Positions 32,128 to 42,722 of a stretch of DNA of 64,000 bases are shown piece after piece. Source of the DNA: Ochromonas danica. Lineage: Eukaryota > Sar > Chrysophyceae > Chromulinales > Chromulinaceae. The translations under genes and the position numbers were made by a program. Within the stretch, counting starts at the first letter, position 1; each line of letters opens with the position of its first letter. The DNA lies in NCBI GenBank assembly GCA_015146655.1, contig VKHL01000002.1, positions 434,001 to 498,000 of the forward strand, written 5' to 3'. The notes under the pieces were generated by a model, which made no database searches, was not told where the DNA came from, and saw nothing but the letters and a program-made list of their open reading frames with translations.

Positions 32128-33415
32128 TTAGTACTTGTAACCCTTGACGAAGAGAGTTCCGTCGGCAGAAGGCTGAGAACCAGGGACATACTTTCCAAGG
32201 TTCGCTTCTGAGTTAGCCTGAGCACGAGCCAAAAGAGCGGCTTGGGCGGCAGGGACGTTTTCAGGCTTGCCCTTCCAAGCCTTCAAGCAAGACTGCTGGA
32301 GAGCGCGGCCGTAGGAGAAAGTGAGTGACCAAGGACCCTTGCGCTTGATCTGGTTCATAGTGTTGAGATAGACAGAAGCCTCCTCTTCAGAAAGACCACC
32401 CGAGAGGAAAGTAACACCAGGAACAGACACAGGAACAGTGCGCTCCAAAGTGCGAATAGTGTATTCAGCAATCTTCTCTTTGGTCACCTGAAAGCATCGC
32501 CAAAATTAGCCTAATCAAGAGAGTTTAGTTGAACAACTTACTGGTTCAGTGCACTCAGCACCAGGGCAAGTCATGGAAGGCTTGAGCAGAGAACCTGCCA
32601 AGAAGACACCATTGTCGCTAAGGGCCTTGTAAACAGCAGCAAGAACCTTCTCCTGAACCGCAGCAGTGCGCTCAATATTGTGGTTGCCATCCATCAAGAT
32701 CTCAGGCTCAACAATAGGCACCAAACCAGATTCCTGGACGGCTCTGGCATAGCGAGCTAAACCCCAAGCGTTCTCCTGAATAGCAAGAGGAGTTGGGCAG
32801 TGCTCAGTGATCTGCAGCACTGCTCTCCACTTAGCAAAGCGAGCACCCTGAGCGTAGTAATTGGCAGCACGCTCTTTCAAACCATCCAAGCCAGTGCACC
32901 AAGTCTCAATAGGATCTGCACCAGGAAGAGGTTGGAGACCAGTGTCGACCTTGATACCAGGGAAGATGCCGTTGTCCTTCAACACATTCACGAATGGCTT
33001 GCCATGGATATCGTTTTGAAAGAGAGTTTCTTCGTAGAGAATTGCACCGGAGACATACTTTCCTAAGCCAGGAGCAGAAAAGAGCAAGCCACGATAAGCT
33101 CTGCGATTATCTTCGGTGTTCTCGATGCCGATGGACTGCAGGCGCTTGCCAATGGTCTTGGTGGACTCATCCACCGCTAAAATGCCCTTGCCTATTGACC
33201 AGAGGTCACAGTACGGAGACCAGCTTAGAATAATCCGAAAAGCATGCAGAGAAATCCATACCTGGTGCAGCAATAGCGGCAGCAGTTCGTCCAAGCTCTT
33301 CTCTGTAGTCGGCCAAGGCCATCTTGACTGTCATGCCATCATGGCGATTGGACATCAGGCGGAATGCATCAACACTCACGGCCAAAACGACCAGAAGCAT
33401 GATGAAGAACTTCAT
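32128..33415 (-). CDS. FBA: fructose-bisphosphate aldolase class I, plastid-targeted
   Basis: Cleaves or forms fructose-1,6-bisphosphate in glycolysis or the Calvin cycle. Exons 33415-33262, 33191-32542 and 32487-32128 (introns 70 and 54 bp) give 387 residues. The enzyme part shows [19 protein letters not shown], the active-site Lys in FAKWRAVL, the Schiff-base Lys in [21 protein letters not shown] and a C-terminal Tyr, as in class I enzymes. The N-terminus [20 protein letters not shown] is a signal peptide ending in Ala/Phe, followed by a basic, hydroxylated stretch, which is the bipartite signal of red-lineage complex plastids. An in-frame ATG four codons upstream (33427) could also be used. 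It is divergent from the lumen-protein gene. Confidence 0.93.
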
Positions 33416-33829
33416 TGTGTAGATCATCTTGGAGCTTTCTGGAACAATCGAGGTCAACAAGGTGAGATCGGATGAAAATACACACAATCGAGCACAGCAA
33501 CAAGAGAAGTCGAAAATGATTAGCTCCAAACAGGCATAGACATACGAAAAGCAGATGATAGACAGACTAACCTTGGGAAGGAAAAGATGTAAATATGATT
33601 CTTGAACGTTGTTAGAGGCAAATAGATTTGCATTCCTCCTGTGCCCCCCTATACGTCACCACCCACGGCTGCCCGTCTGCGGGCTTTGTCGCTGTGTGAG
33701 TTGGCAGGGGGTGGTTTAACTTCCCACACTTCGTTCTGACAGAGCAACAACAACAAATGATGATGCTGGATGTGATGATTGAGGATCGTATTGACTGAGA
33801 GATCGCCATTGAAAATCAATTCAATAATC
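33416..33829. other. divergent promoter space between two plastid genes
   Basis: Lies between the aldolase gene (-) and the PsbQ-like gene (+). It contains a GC-rich block around 33640-33710 (CCCCCTATACGTCACC, GTTGGCAGGGGGTGG) in otherwise AT-rich DNA. A shared light- or plastid-related control region is possible but not shown. No gene is seen. Confidence 0.4.
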
Positions 33830-34573
33830 ATGTATAGTAATTTTTTAAAAGCTATTCTTCTATTGTTATGGTTTTCTGTAGAGAATGCATTGGTTATTAT
33901 ACCGAGCAACCGTCTTCGTCCTTGCAATCCAATCCCTTCAATGACCCTCTATGCCTCGAGACAGGAATATATGCCTGCGCACTGGACCACCATGATGAAG
34001 AAGAATCTTAAACACACAATTACTGCTCTACTATTGGCGATGTTTACGAAAGGAACCCTCGTTTATGCAGAACCTCTATCTGAGCCAACGACTTCCATTG
34101 TATCCTTCACTGCCAGCGACCTGATCAAGTCTGACCTTCAACCAAAAGTGAACTTGTTGAAAGATATTCAGAATTCTTTAGAAGCCTATCCCGAGCTGAT
34201 TAAGCAGCAAGATTACCTGGCCATCAGACAAGGTCTAAGACAGGAACCAGTCGTAGAATTGAGGAAGACTTGCAAAGATCTCACCAGTTACTTGAAGAAG
34301 GAAGAGGTGGCTTCTTTTACGAAAGCCTACGATGAAATGATTGATGCTGTATCATCACTAGACACGGTAAAATTGCACCAAAGTTGTGATAAATGAAGTA
34401 ACAATTAGGATTAATAACGGATGTGCTCATGTTGATGTCAGGCTGCGTTTAGGAGAGCAAGGCACGAAGGCGTGCCTAGTGGAAATCAAGTGGACAGTGA
34501 AGTATTAAACTTAGTTGATACCGTATTATCGAAATATAATGCAATGATGGCAGTCTTGTCCTCATACCGATAA
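33830..34573 (+). CDS. thylakoid-lumen PsbQ-like/Psb31-like four-helix protein
   Basis: Exons 33830-34366 and 34442-34573 over a 75-bp intron give 222 residues. Reading through the donor would stop at 34396. Two targeting segments are visible: a signal peptide (about 5-20, FLKAILLLLWFSVENAL) and, after a basic stretch with Met/Ser, a second hydrophobic segment (about 63-82) ending VYAEP like a lumenal cleavage site. The mature part is all helix: LLKDIQNSLEAYPELIKQQ, then YLAIRQGLRQEPVVELRK and VLNLVDTVLSKYNAMMAVL. This pattern fits extrinsic photosystem II proteins of the PsbQ superfamily (PsbQ' or Psb31 in heterokonts). Which member is uncertain. Confidence 0.72.
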
Positions 34574-35672
34574 TTAATTTAAACGGTTCAGTTCGTTTTC
34601 GATAACATACTACTATCAAAAAATGATCATTTTACAACTTGGAATTTGTTGATTGCTTGGAAGGTACAAATAGCTGGTCATTTGAAACCCACTGGAGTTT
34701 TACCATTTGTAAACGCCGCAATCTTTTGTGCACGTTCAGAAAACTATTTTCGGGTTCAGACCAAATTGATGGATAGAATCCAAAGATATTATAGGAATGA
34801 ATTTTCAGTAAATTAAAAGGCTGACGCGGCTGATTCATGTTCTGTTTCGAGAAGAATTCAGGATGCTCTTAACTCTCAAGTATTCAATTTGATATCTGCG
34901 AGGTAAAAGAGTGGAGTGGTGCCCTCTCTCGGAAGACTGGCTAGCCAGTTAAAATAGTCTCACAATTCTCTCCGATTAAGTTCGTTCAGAGCTTGGCTGA
35001 GCTTAATCGCGGGTTCATGTTGATCTGCCCTTCAAACATCCACCATCCTCAATAATCGGGTTCTCCTCCAAAACGCTCGGAGGGAGGAGCTTATCAAAAT
35101 TCTGCTCTCTGCCTCGGTGACAGCTTGATTTCACTTCGTTGCTGAGGAGGTGCAATGCATTTGCATAGCTTTGCCATCATCGTTGTTGTTCGCATCCAAT
35201 CAATGGAGTGTGAAAAGCGCTGTGTGGGGTGTGCGAAAAACGCGTGGTGGTGCACAGAGGCGACAGCACAGGAGAGCGGAGGAAAGAGTTGAAGTTGGTG
35301 GTGTGACGCAACCTACCGCTGCACCCCACAGAGGGCAGTGACGAGGAGCTCGATGTGGGAGCGATCATTCGACTGCTGAGACAAGACCGTCTTCACTCTC
35401 TCACTCTCTACCGCAGTCTCTCTCTCTCTCTCTTGCCTTCCTTTCTTGACATTCATCCCATTGTATCTCTTCTCTTTTCTTGGCGCTAAGCTTGCGTCTT
35501 TTCGTGTTATTCCTTTCGTATCCATACAGTTAGCTGATCTTGACCATCGACCGATTCTTGCTCTGCCAACCACAATCACAAAAAACTACATTTATTGCTC
35601 ATTTTAGTATTTTCTTTGTTTGCCAATTTTCTATTCGCTTCGTTATTCATTTTATTTCAAGTCTAGTGAAAT
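34574..35672. other. 1.1-kb non-coding region upstream of the RRM gene
   Basis: Short overlapping frames here (for example 35150-35341 and 35177-35368) have no motifs. The last 300 bases are pyrimidine-rich with a (TC)n tract at 35418-35433 and look like a long leader or promoter. The stretch 34900-35040 can form small stem-loops, but I recognise no tRNA or snRNA. Confidence 0.5.
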
Positions 35673-37717
35673 ATGGAAGAATCTGCCACTTTATTTCTTG
35701 GAGATCTCTCTGTTTTCTGCACTGAGAAGGACATTCGCAAGTTATTTCGCTCTTTTGGGAGCATTGATGCTATTCGTGTCAAACGTGGAAGTTCTTCCAA
35801 AACAAACTTATCGTATGGTTTTATCAGATTTGCCGATCGACAATCTGCTGAAAATGCATTCCACCAGTTAAATGGTGTGATGTTTCTTGGCAGAGCACTT
35901 AGGTGAGGTCTCAATCGCTTTTTTGCATGTCTCCAGCATTAATCATAAGATGTTACCTAGGATCGGTTGGGCTGAAGGAAAGGGAGGGATGAAAACTCTC
36001 AGTCCTGATTTGTGTGCTCCCAAGCGTGGGGAAACTGCTCAAATTCATGTCAGCTTTATTTCTAAGCAGGTGAGTTATGCATTCTTTATCCTTTTGACAA
36101 CTGTAAATCTCTTGTAAGGAATTAGTTAAAATGTCAGCTTTTAGTTAGTGAGTTATTGGTGTTGTGCTCTGTGTTATTGACTTGATTTGTTCTAACAACA
36201 TTGCTTTGTTTAGATTGACATGCTGATATCGGAAGCAACTCTACGCAGTCTCTTTGGAATCTATGGCGAGGTGGTGGATGTGGCGCTTAAGAAGTCGCAG
36301 TTTGACAAGGTAAGAGCCAGTCAGCATAGCGTGTTAATCTTGCAGCCAGATCTTGCGGCCACCGCCAGTCAAGATCTGGTCAAGGCAAGGTGGTGTTTGA
36401 GGAATGGGGTGTTGCGTGTCCCGGTTCCGGGGCCCTGCCCTCAACCCACGCGCATGGTAATAATTATTTTTACGTGCGTCATCATTAATTGCTTCTGTGT
36501 CTTGATAGAATTTGCGAGTACAAAATGGATATGGCTTTGTTCATTATGCCTTCACTCCAGATGGTGTTCGTTCAGCGTTGACTGCTGTACAGTGTCTTCA
36601 TCAAGTGACCATCGATCGAGTCACTTATGATTGCAGCATTAGCCACGGCTTGCAGCAATATCTCTTACACGCCAAAGATCCTACATTAGTTCCTTTCCGA
36701 ACAACTCATCCTGCTCTGCCCAATTACAATAATAGCACTCATCCTTTGTCGGGAGGTCAAACTATGGACCGTTTTCAAAGACCCTACTCGACCCCTCCTC
36801 ATATCGAAATGACGATGGATGCTGTAGCCCACAATGGTAGAGGTATGTTACCTCACCCAGAGTATAGCAATCAGGGAGAGTTCTTTGGTCAATATCCTCG
36901 AGGTGTCAACAATCGTGAAGCCTTCAACGATCCTCGCCACTATCAATATCACAGTGCCTCGCCTTCTCCCGCCCATGCTCAGCTCAGAGGACGCGCTGGC
37001 CTCGGCGTATCTCAAGCGCCTGAAGCTTATGGCTTTCATGATCCTCAAATCTCCTCGATTGACCGTCCAGTCACTCATGGTGGTAGATCTCCTCGCAGTC
37101 TATCTAGTTATGCATCGTCCAACTCTGTCCATATGGGGGGCATTCAGACGGGGCCTTCTTTTGCGTCCCACTCTGGTGCGGCAGATTCTTGGTATTCTCA
37201 AGATGACCACCTCTCTCGTGTTGCAAGCTATCCATCTGCGCAATCTATCAGCAGTGCAAGCCACAGCAGCGAGGGAACTTATCCCATCCATAGCTCGACA
37301 GGTTTGGGGAATGGATCTGGAGGGTTTGTACGAGTGCCCAGCTTTCAGAGTTATAGCAGTAGTACAGTTGAGCAGTTACCTATGCATGATGCGTTGACAC
37401 GCAGCTTACAACGACTGGGATCGCAAGATAACGGGGCTAGTTTGTATCGCAACGGCCCTCAAGCTTTTCCCTCCGAACCTGTCCCTGTTGATGACAACAT
37501 GGCTGATCTTGGACTCCCTAACCCTATGGATCGATTCTCATCGTCGCTTCAGTTTTCTCCTTTTGGTTCCTTAAACGATGCTGGTTTTAATGGATCTTCA
37601 ATGCCGCGAGACTTTATTGATCCAATAATTAGCGATCCTTCGACCGAACTTGACGTGCTCTCCAGTGTTTTTGAGGCATCAAGTTTGCAATCTGCATTCA
37701 ATCGCGGCCCATTTTAA
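35673..37717 (+). CDS. RNA-binding protein with two RRM domains
   Basis: Exons 35673-35902, 35961-36069, 36214-36309 and 36509-37717 give 547 residues in one frame. RRM1 is at about 7-80: TLFLGDLSVF (RNP2) and SYGFIRFAD (RNP1). RRM2 is at about 105-190: IHVSFISKQI and NGYGFVHYAF. The C-terminal 350 residues are Ser/Gly/His/Pro-rich and disordered. Within the third intron a 111-nt, in-frame segment at 36346-36456 has its own CAG acceptor and GTAATA donor. Including it would add 37 residues between beta-2 and beta-3 of RRM2. The protein likely regulates mRNA splicing, stability or translation; the exact family is not certain. Confidence 0.8.
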
Positions 37718-38497
37718 CTTCCTTCTCTTCTATTATACAACCCATTATTTATTAGATCTCTTCTTTGTGCTCCCTTCCTTATCAATTCTCTCTTAGTGTG
37801 CTTCTTCAGCTGTTCTATACGATTTGCAGCGCTTCTAATTAATTGGTAGTTATCGTTGATATCGAACACTGAAAGTTGGCCAGCGACCGTAGCGCTCGAA
37901 TAGCTAGGTCGTTTGCTGACATATCTATACTTGCACCCATGGTCGTTTGAACAGATTGGTTTGGCTTGAAGCCGTAGTTGCCATTCTTTTGTGATTCGTA
38001 TTTAAATTACCATACCTGCATGACGGGTGAGTGAGACGCCAATTATCATCAACCACAGCTCTATATCAATCATACCTACCAAACTTTAGTCAAACCATTT
38101 GTATGCAGTTCTCTCCTTCAGTGTATTCGTTTGTGTGTGGCCTTTTGTTACATGCTTGTAGTATAGTATAGTATAGCCTGATAGTGACGATTATAGAGGT
38201 CAAGGACGGTTTCAAAAGTCGTTCTTTCTTGACTACCCTCTAGCCTTTTACCATGGATGTTAAATTGCTGACATTTTGGGCCTCGTTCACTTAGTTTTAT
38301 CAGATGATTCTTCTTCTCTCCATTATTTTTTTGTTTTTCCTTCTAATTTATTTTATGGCGTTCGCTGTCTCCTCTCTCACTCTCTCTTGTGGTCTCTTCC
38401 TTCAGGCAGTTTTGATAGTATGCCTGTATATTGGCAAGGATGTTCAGTAGTAAGTTTTCTATGAGCTGAATTGATTGTTTTGCTTGTTTGTGAGTAT
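37718..38497. other. convergent 3' region
   Basis: AT-rich DNA between the RRM gene (+) and the OTU gene (-). It holds short reiterations (TATAGTATAGTATAG near 38162-38176, CTCTCTCAC near 38372). Open frames on both strands overlap and lack motifs. No gene is supported. Confidence 0.55.
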
Positions 38498-39304
38498 CTA
38501 TCTGTTGTTGACTCGGGGCCATGGTAACTTTGCAACGTTTGTCGCAATCCAACTTTTGTGTTTTCTTTTTGTGTTTTCATCGTCTTCTGCGAAAAGTTCA
38601 TCGAAAACCTCATAGTCGTGTAGGCTACAAGCAGGCTGGTCACAAGGTTCGGTCCGAAAGAGTGCGAGGAAGTGATCGCCCTGCTTCCGGTGCCAACCTG
38701 GCCAAATATGAGGAAAACGTCCGTCAGCAGATAAGATTTCAATTGGAGCCTTGTTGTCAAAGATGGGACTGCCGATCTTTACCAGACGTTGGAGTATAAA
38801 TCTCTTTTTGAAGAAAGGACCTGTGGTAGTTAGGCCATAGATATGAATAGGACAACACAAGAACGCACTTAAGGCGGTTAACTCAGGTCCACCAGCCCAC
38901 GTCTTGGGTTTTGAAATCCATTCACAATACTCACTAGCAGTGCGATCATGGGAAATAGCGATGAGCTCTGTGAGAAACGAAGCATTGGCAAAATCATCCT
39001 CCAAGACCAATGCTTGATCACTTTGCAGAATCTGAACAGAAAGAGCTCGTAAGAGCGATGACAACTCCAGCATTTTCCATTCAAAGAAACTTAGATGACG
39101 CTGGAAGGTTGCATGAGACAACCAAGCTGCAACGGCATTATACAAACAATCGCCATGACCAGGCACTTGTCTAATGAAAAACTTTGTCTGACTGTCTTGA
39201 ACATCATAGACTTTATTTAGAATGGATGGATGTGATGGTGATATGGATGATGTTGCAATAATCCATAGAGAAGCAGCAATCAGACCAAAGAAAGCAATGC
39301 TCAT
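38498..39304 (-). CDS. OTU-family cysteine protease with N-terminal signal/anchor
   Basis: Intronless gene of 268 residues. OTU proteases remove ubiquitin from proteins. The catalytic Cys motif is VPGHGDCLYNAVA at about 48-60, and the catalytic His is in QGDHFLALF near 220. The core between them (SEYCEWISKPKTWAGGPELTAL, then CCPIHIYGL) matches the OTU fold. Residues 1-25 are hydrophobic (FFGLIAASLWIIATSS), so the enzyme probably enters the secretory pathway or the periplastid space, where an OTU or ERAD-derived ubiquitin system is known in complex algae. The C-terminus is acidic and then basic. The region upstream of the start contains an 18-bp inverted repeat. Confidence 0.85.
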   Translation of the reverse strand: MSIAFFGLIAASLWIIATSSISPSHPSILNKVYDVQDSQTKFFIRQVPGHGDCLYNAVAAWLSHATFQRHLSFFEWKMLELSSLLRALSVQILQSDQALVLEDDFANASFLTELIAISHDRTASEYCEWISKPKTWAGGPELTALSAFLCCPIHIYGLTTTGPFFKKRFILQRLVKIGSPIFDNKAPIEILSADGRFPHIWPGWHRKQGDHFLALFRTEPCDQPACSLHDYEVFDELFAEDDENTKRKHKSWIATNVAKLPWPRVNNR

Positions 39305-39802
39305 AGTCTTTCAATACAATATATACCAAGACAAATACTATGGAATAAAAACAAACAAACAAGTCAATCCACCCTTTCGTCAAGATGGGAACATAAAATG
39401 GATTGACTTGTTTGTTGATCAACAAGAGTGAGAAGAGACTTGAAACTCGTGTTTTCGGGTTTTCTGTTCTTTGAAGTCAGACTTCGTCTCTTTCTTGACC
39501 ACTTTAGGTGGGAAAGAGTTTACTGAGTACTGAATAAGTCCCATAGTTGGAATCGTAATTGAGAGTAGGAGTTGTAGTTGGACTTACAACTACCAACTTG
39601 GCCAGCATGTGATTGTCATTCCATTTACTCAACATAGAAATCTTGCACAATTATATATTATTAGTATTATTATTGTGTTGCGTGGGGAGAGCTTGCAGGC
39701 TTGCAGAAAAGGGAGAACAACATGTCAACAGAGAGAGAAAGGAAGGCGTCCAATAGGAAGAAATCACAACATCCACAAGTTATATTTAGTATTTAGTTAG
39801 CA
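39305..39802. other. divergent promoter space with hairpin
   Basis: Space between the OTU gene (-) and the tandem-repeat gene (+). Besides the inverted repeat at 39354-39416, I see only AT-rich sequence and a palindromic GTAGTTGGACTTACAACTAC region near 39570-39592. Confidence 0.5.
39354..39416. repeat. 18-bp perfect inverted repeat (hairpin)
   Basis: Left arm 39354-39371 and right arm 39399-39416 are exact reverse complements over 18 bases, with a 27-base loop. It starts 50 bp upstream of the OTU start codon, so it could form in the leader of that transcript or be the remnant of a small fold-back element. Confidence 0.85.
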
Positions 39803-40485
39803 ATGTCAGGTAAGAGAAATGATCCTCTGAATTATCTTTCTTTTGGAATAGTCTGTTGTTAATTGATAATGTTACTTTGACTTCAGCATTTAAGGTGGGA
39901 GTCTACGTTTGGTCATATTCTGGTGGCAGCTTTGATGTTGCTTTCCGTCCACAAGGCACTTTCTACTGTTCCAAATATCCTGCGAAGGCTAGTTGGAAAG
40001 TTGAAGGTGATAGTTTATCCATTGAATGGGGTAAGTTTGGCTCTTATACCTTCACTTTGGGTGGTGGAGAGTCAATCGATGGCCATGCTGTCGGACAGCC
40101 TACCAACTGGCGCAAGCTCTCTTTCAAGAGAGACTTTGATGTTACTGAGCAAGCTCTTATTGGTGAAGGTTATGGCAGTGTTTGGGATTTCGAATATGCT
40201 AAAGGTCACTTTGAGGTAGAATTTCATGCTGACGGATACAATCACTTCGTCTGCAAGTCCTACCCTGCCCACTCTCATTGGCTCTCCACGGATGATGGAC
40301 TTGTGCAAGTGTTTTGGGGTCAATATGGAGATTATGAGCTCCGTCTCGATGCTGCCACCAAGACTTTCAATGGGCAAAAGTCTGGACAGCCAGCCAATTG
40401 GCGCAAGGCACACTTTTTGCGCAACCTCACTGCTGAATCAGCCGATTTACCTGCACATGATCACTCTCATGATCACAAACATTAA
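39803..40485 (+). CDS. tandem-repeat protein with His-rich tail, unrecognised family
   Basis: A seven-base first exon (39803-39809, ATGTCAG) joins 39887-40485 over a 77-bp GT-AG intron, giving 201 residues. The protein consists of two copies of one domain of about 88 residues. Each starts with an aromatic strand (VWSYSGGSFDVAFRPQG; VWDFEYAKGHFEVEFHADG), then a YPAxxxW motif, then a WGKFGSY or WGQYGDY motif, and ends with GQPTNWRK or GQPANWRK and an F-hydrophobic-R strand. All predicted structure is beta. The tail is DHSHDHKH, a likely metal-binding end. There is no signal peptide. I do not recognise the domain. Confidence 0.75.
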
Positions 40486-40583
40486 CTTCTCTAAACTAAA
40501 GGGGAAATATCGAACCTAAGTCATTTAAATTGATAATAATAGTATCAAATTACAGAAACAGATGTTGACAAATATTGAGAAAG

Positions 40584-41366
40584 CTAACTGAAGGAAGGGC
40601 GAATGTTGGGAGCACGGGGAGCTCGAGGAGGGCTACCCGAAGTTGTTGTCTGTAATCTTCTTTCCCTCACGAATTGAATATCCGCATAAGATGGAGCATC
40701 ATCAGCATCATCGCCCTTCTCCACTTTGTCTAAAGGAGGACGTCTGCGTAGAAAAGAGAGTTCCTCCAAGTCTGCTCTATTCTCTTTATTCTCTCTACCA
40801 ACAAGCTGATTGAGTCGGAGCATTACCTCCTCCTGCCTTCTGGGAGGAGAAAGAAGAGGTGGCGGGGGAGGGGGAAGAGCTTCGCCCAATAAGAGCGCCT
40901 CGAAGTCGTCCTCCTCGTGTTCCCATCGGGATAGGCCCTGAGCACTGAGGGAGAGGTCGCAATCCCAGTCCAGATCCGCGACTAATAAACGTTGTAATTG
41001 CTTGAAGTCGTGTGCACGCACAGCAGCACGATGTTTGAGTGAGGAGATGAAACCTTCCAATGCCCTGCCCACACTGCCATCAGGTCCAACATCCACCAAC
41101 TTCACCTCTTGTCGTTGAGCGATTCCTTTCTTGCTCGTGATAGAAGAGAGTCTACTAGAGCTAGTCAAAGGAGGAGCAGGTGGAGTGGAAGAGTGGGAAG
41201 AAGTGGAGGGGAAAGCCATGCGAAGAGGCGAAGGCCTGGCAGACCTGCTAGAAGAGAGCGGTGGAGCAACCGCAGCAGGAGGAAAAGGGGTTGATTGAAG
41301 CCTAGAACGACTCAAAGACAGTCGCTGGTCTTCATGCTGTTGGATGTAATTCTCCAGTTTCTTCAT
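40584..41366 (-). CDS. low-complexity protein, unrecognised
   Basis: 260 residues from the first in-frame ATG at 41366. The N-terminus is a charged helix (MKKLENYIQQHEDQRLSL), followed by a Ser/Pro/Ala-rich disordered stretch. A more ordered helical part around 95-150 contains GRALEGFISSLKHRAA and FKQLQRLLVADLDWD. A poly-Pro run (LPPPPPPLL) and an acidic/basic tail end it. The ordered middle may be a small helical binding domain. No known family is recognised. It is convergent with the tandem-repeat gene, only 98 bp away. Confidence 0.55.
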   Translation of the reverse strand: MKKLENYIQQHEDQRLSLSRSRLQSTPFPPAAVAPPLSSSRSARPSPLRMAFPSTSSHSSTPPAPPLTSSSRLSSITSKKGIAQRQEVKLVDVGPDGSVGRALEGFISSLKHRAAVRAHDFKQLQRLLVADLDWDCDLSLSAQGLSRWEHEEDDFEALLLGEALPPPPPPLLSPPRRQEEVMLRLNQLVGRENKENRADLEELSFLRRRPPLDKVEKGDDADDAPSYADIQFVRERRLQTTTSGSPPRAPRAPNIRPSFS

Positions 41367-41772
41367 TTCAACAAAAATCAAATCACAAGCTGCTGTCTGT
41401 TGGGCTTGTCTTCAGACAGCCAGATCTAGGATTTAGAGTTAAGTTCGTCCAGATGGCCAAACCAACATGCTGATGTTTATTATATGAAGGGAATTATATA
41501 AGAAAGATTACATACAACTTGACTGGTCACAATAAAAGAACTGATGACCACCTACAGCACTACACTACACTACCGAGACGCGCAAGACAGACAAAAGATA
41601 CACGCACAAAGAGAGTGAGAGACGCAGAGTCATAGAGAGTCGCCATGATCACAGCAGTTCACTAAACACTGGCTAGAAATACTCCTACATACACACACTG
41701 AGTCATCATACGTACCAAACACATAGAACAACTTCCTCTCCCTCACATATACTACTTCACCAATTGATCTCA
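41367..41772. other. intergenic region
   Basis: Space between two minus-strand genes. CCAGATCTAGG at 41420-41430 repeats the palindrome core found at 8166 and 14482. The rest is AC- and AG-rich with short reiterations. No gene is seen. Confidence 0.5.
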
Positions 41773-42518
41773 TCATAAGTCAGGCTGTACCCAAGTGGCT
41801 TCACCAGTGACATTATTATAATAATAAATCGCGCCAGCTTCACTATCCCAACATTTTGTCCATGTATCATTAATTGCTTGATAAGGATTGTCAGGTCCAA
41901 CAGGAACTTCCGGCGGCAGATAAGGCACTCGACTAGGTGACACCAGATGTCTCTGTGCTGCCGTACCTAAGATTCTCCCATTGGCTGTTCGATTAGCAAG
42001 CATAGGGCTAGAGGAGAAGTCTTTGGTCATGAGAGGGCTGAAGGCCTTGGGCAAAGTGGGTGCGGTGGGGGAAGCGGGAGGGTTGGCAGCATTTAAATAT
42101 GAAGTACCAACAAACTCTATTGGAGCTTCCGTGCGTGGTCTAATAAGTTCACTTGTCTTGGTCTCAGAGCGACTATCGACACTTCTTGAAGGATATCGAT
42201 GAGGTGGTTGAGAGAAGTCTCGACTAGGAGAAGTGCGAGAAAGAACACTCGCAGTGGGTATCTGACGTGGGTCAGTCAAGACTCGAATAGTTGGTTGAGT
42301 GATATCTTTTCTTAAAGCAAGCTGAGCAGGAGTTTGACCACGTATTGCGGGGAGGGCAGTCGAAGAGGAAAGTGAAGCTGAGGAAGCGCCCAGAGTGGAT
42401 GCTGCGATACGACTCATCGACTCTCCAGGAGAAGCAGGTGAGGGTCTCTCTTTGTCAAGTGTTCCTACACGAATGGACTTATATCCAATAGGTGAGGGAT
42501 AGCTCCCTTTGCCCGCCA
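41773..42518 (-). CDS. WW-domain protein
   Basis: Intronless, 247 residues from the first ATG at 42518 (an open frame continues upstream without ATG). The last 30 residues are a WW domain: WTKCWDSEAGAIYYYNN, then a Thr-Gly turn and a WVQP end, which binds Pro-rich peptides. The rest is Ser/Pro/Arg-rich and disordered with several SPSR/RSP motifs that may be phosphorylated. The conserved start MAGKGSYPSP has no known role. Likely an RNA-processing or signalling adaptor, by analogy with other WW proteins. Confidence 0.72.
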
Positions 42519-42722
42519 TTCTTCTTCTCACGAACTCTTTGACGTTTGTTGTTTGGGAGGTTTCGAATAGCACAAACGCCGTTTTCAATAAACAGTTTTA
42601 AACAAACAGTTTGAACCACCACCCACACAGTAAACTGCTGGAACTGTAACAATCGTGTTGAGAGGTTGCAAATTAGTTTCAACTTACACAGAATTCATAT
42701 AGGAGTAAAAACAGAGAAGAGA

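Noticed and set aside
34900-35040. Candidate structured RNA
   Set aside because: Several short complementary stretches exist, but there is no tRNA cloverleaf, no snRNA signature and no Pol III box pattern that I can defend.
35150-35368. Overlapping frames on both strands before the RRM gene
   Set aside because: They lie in a pyrimidine-rich leader/promoter region and have no recognisable protein features.
42519-42588. N-terminal extension of the WW-domain protein
   Set aside because: The frame is open upstream of 42518 but has no ATG, and a conserved-looking start MAGKGSYPSP is present.
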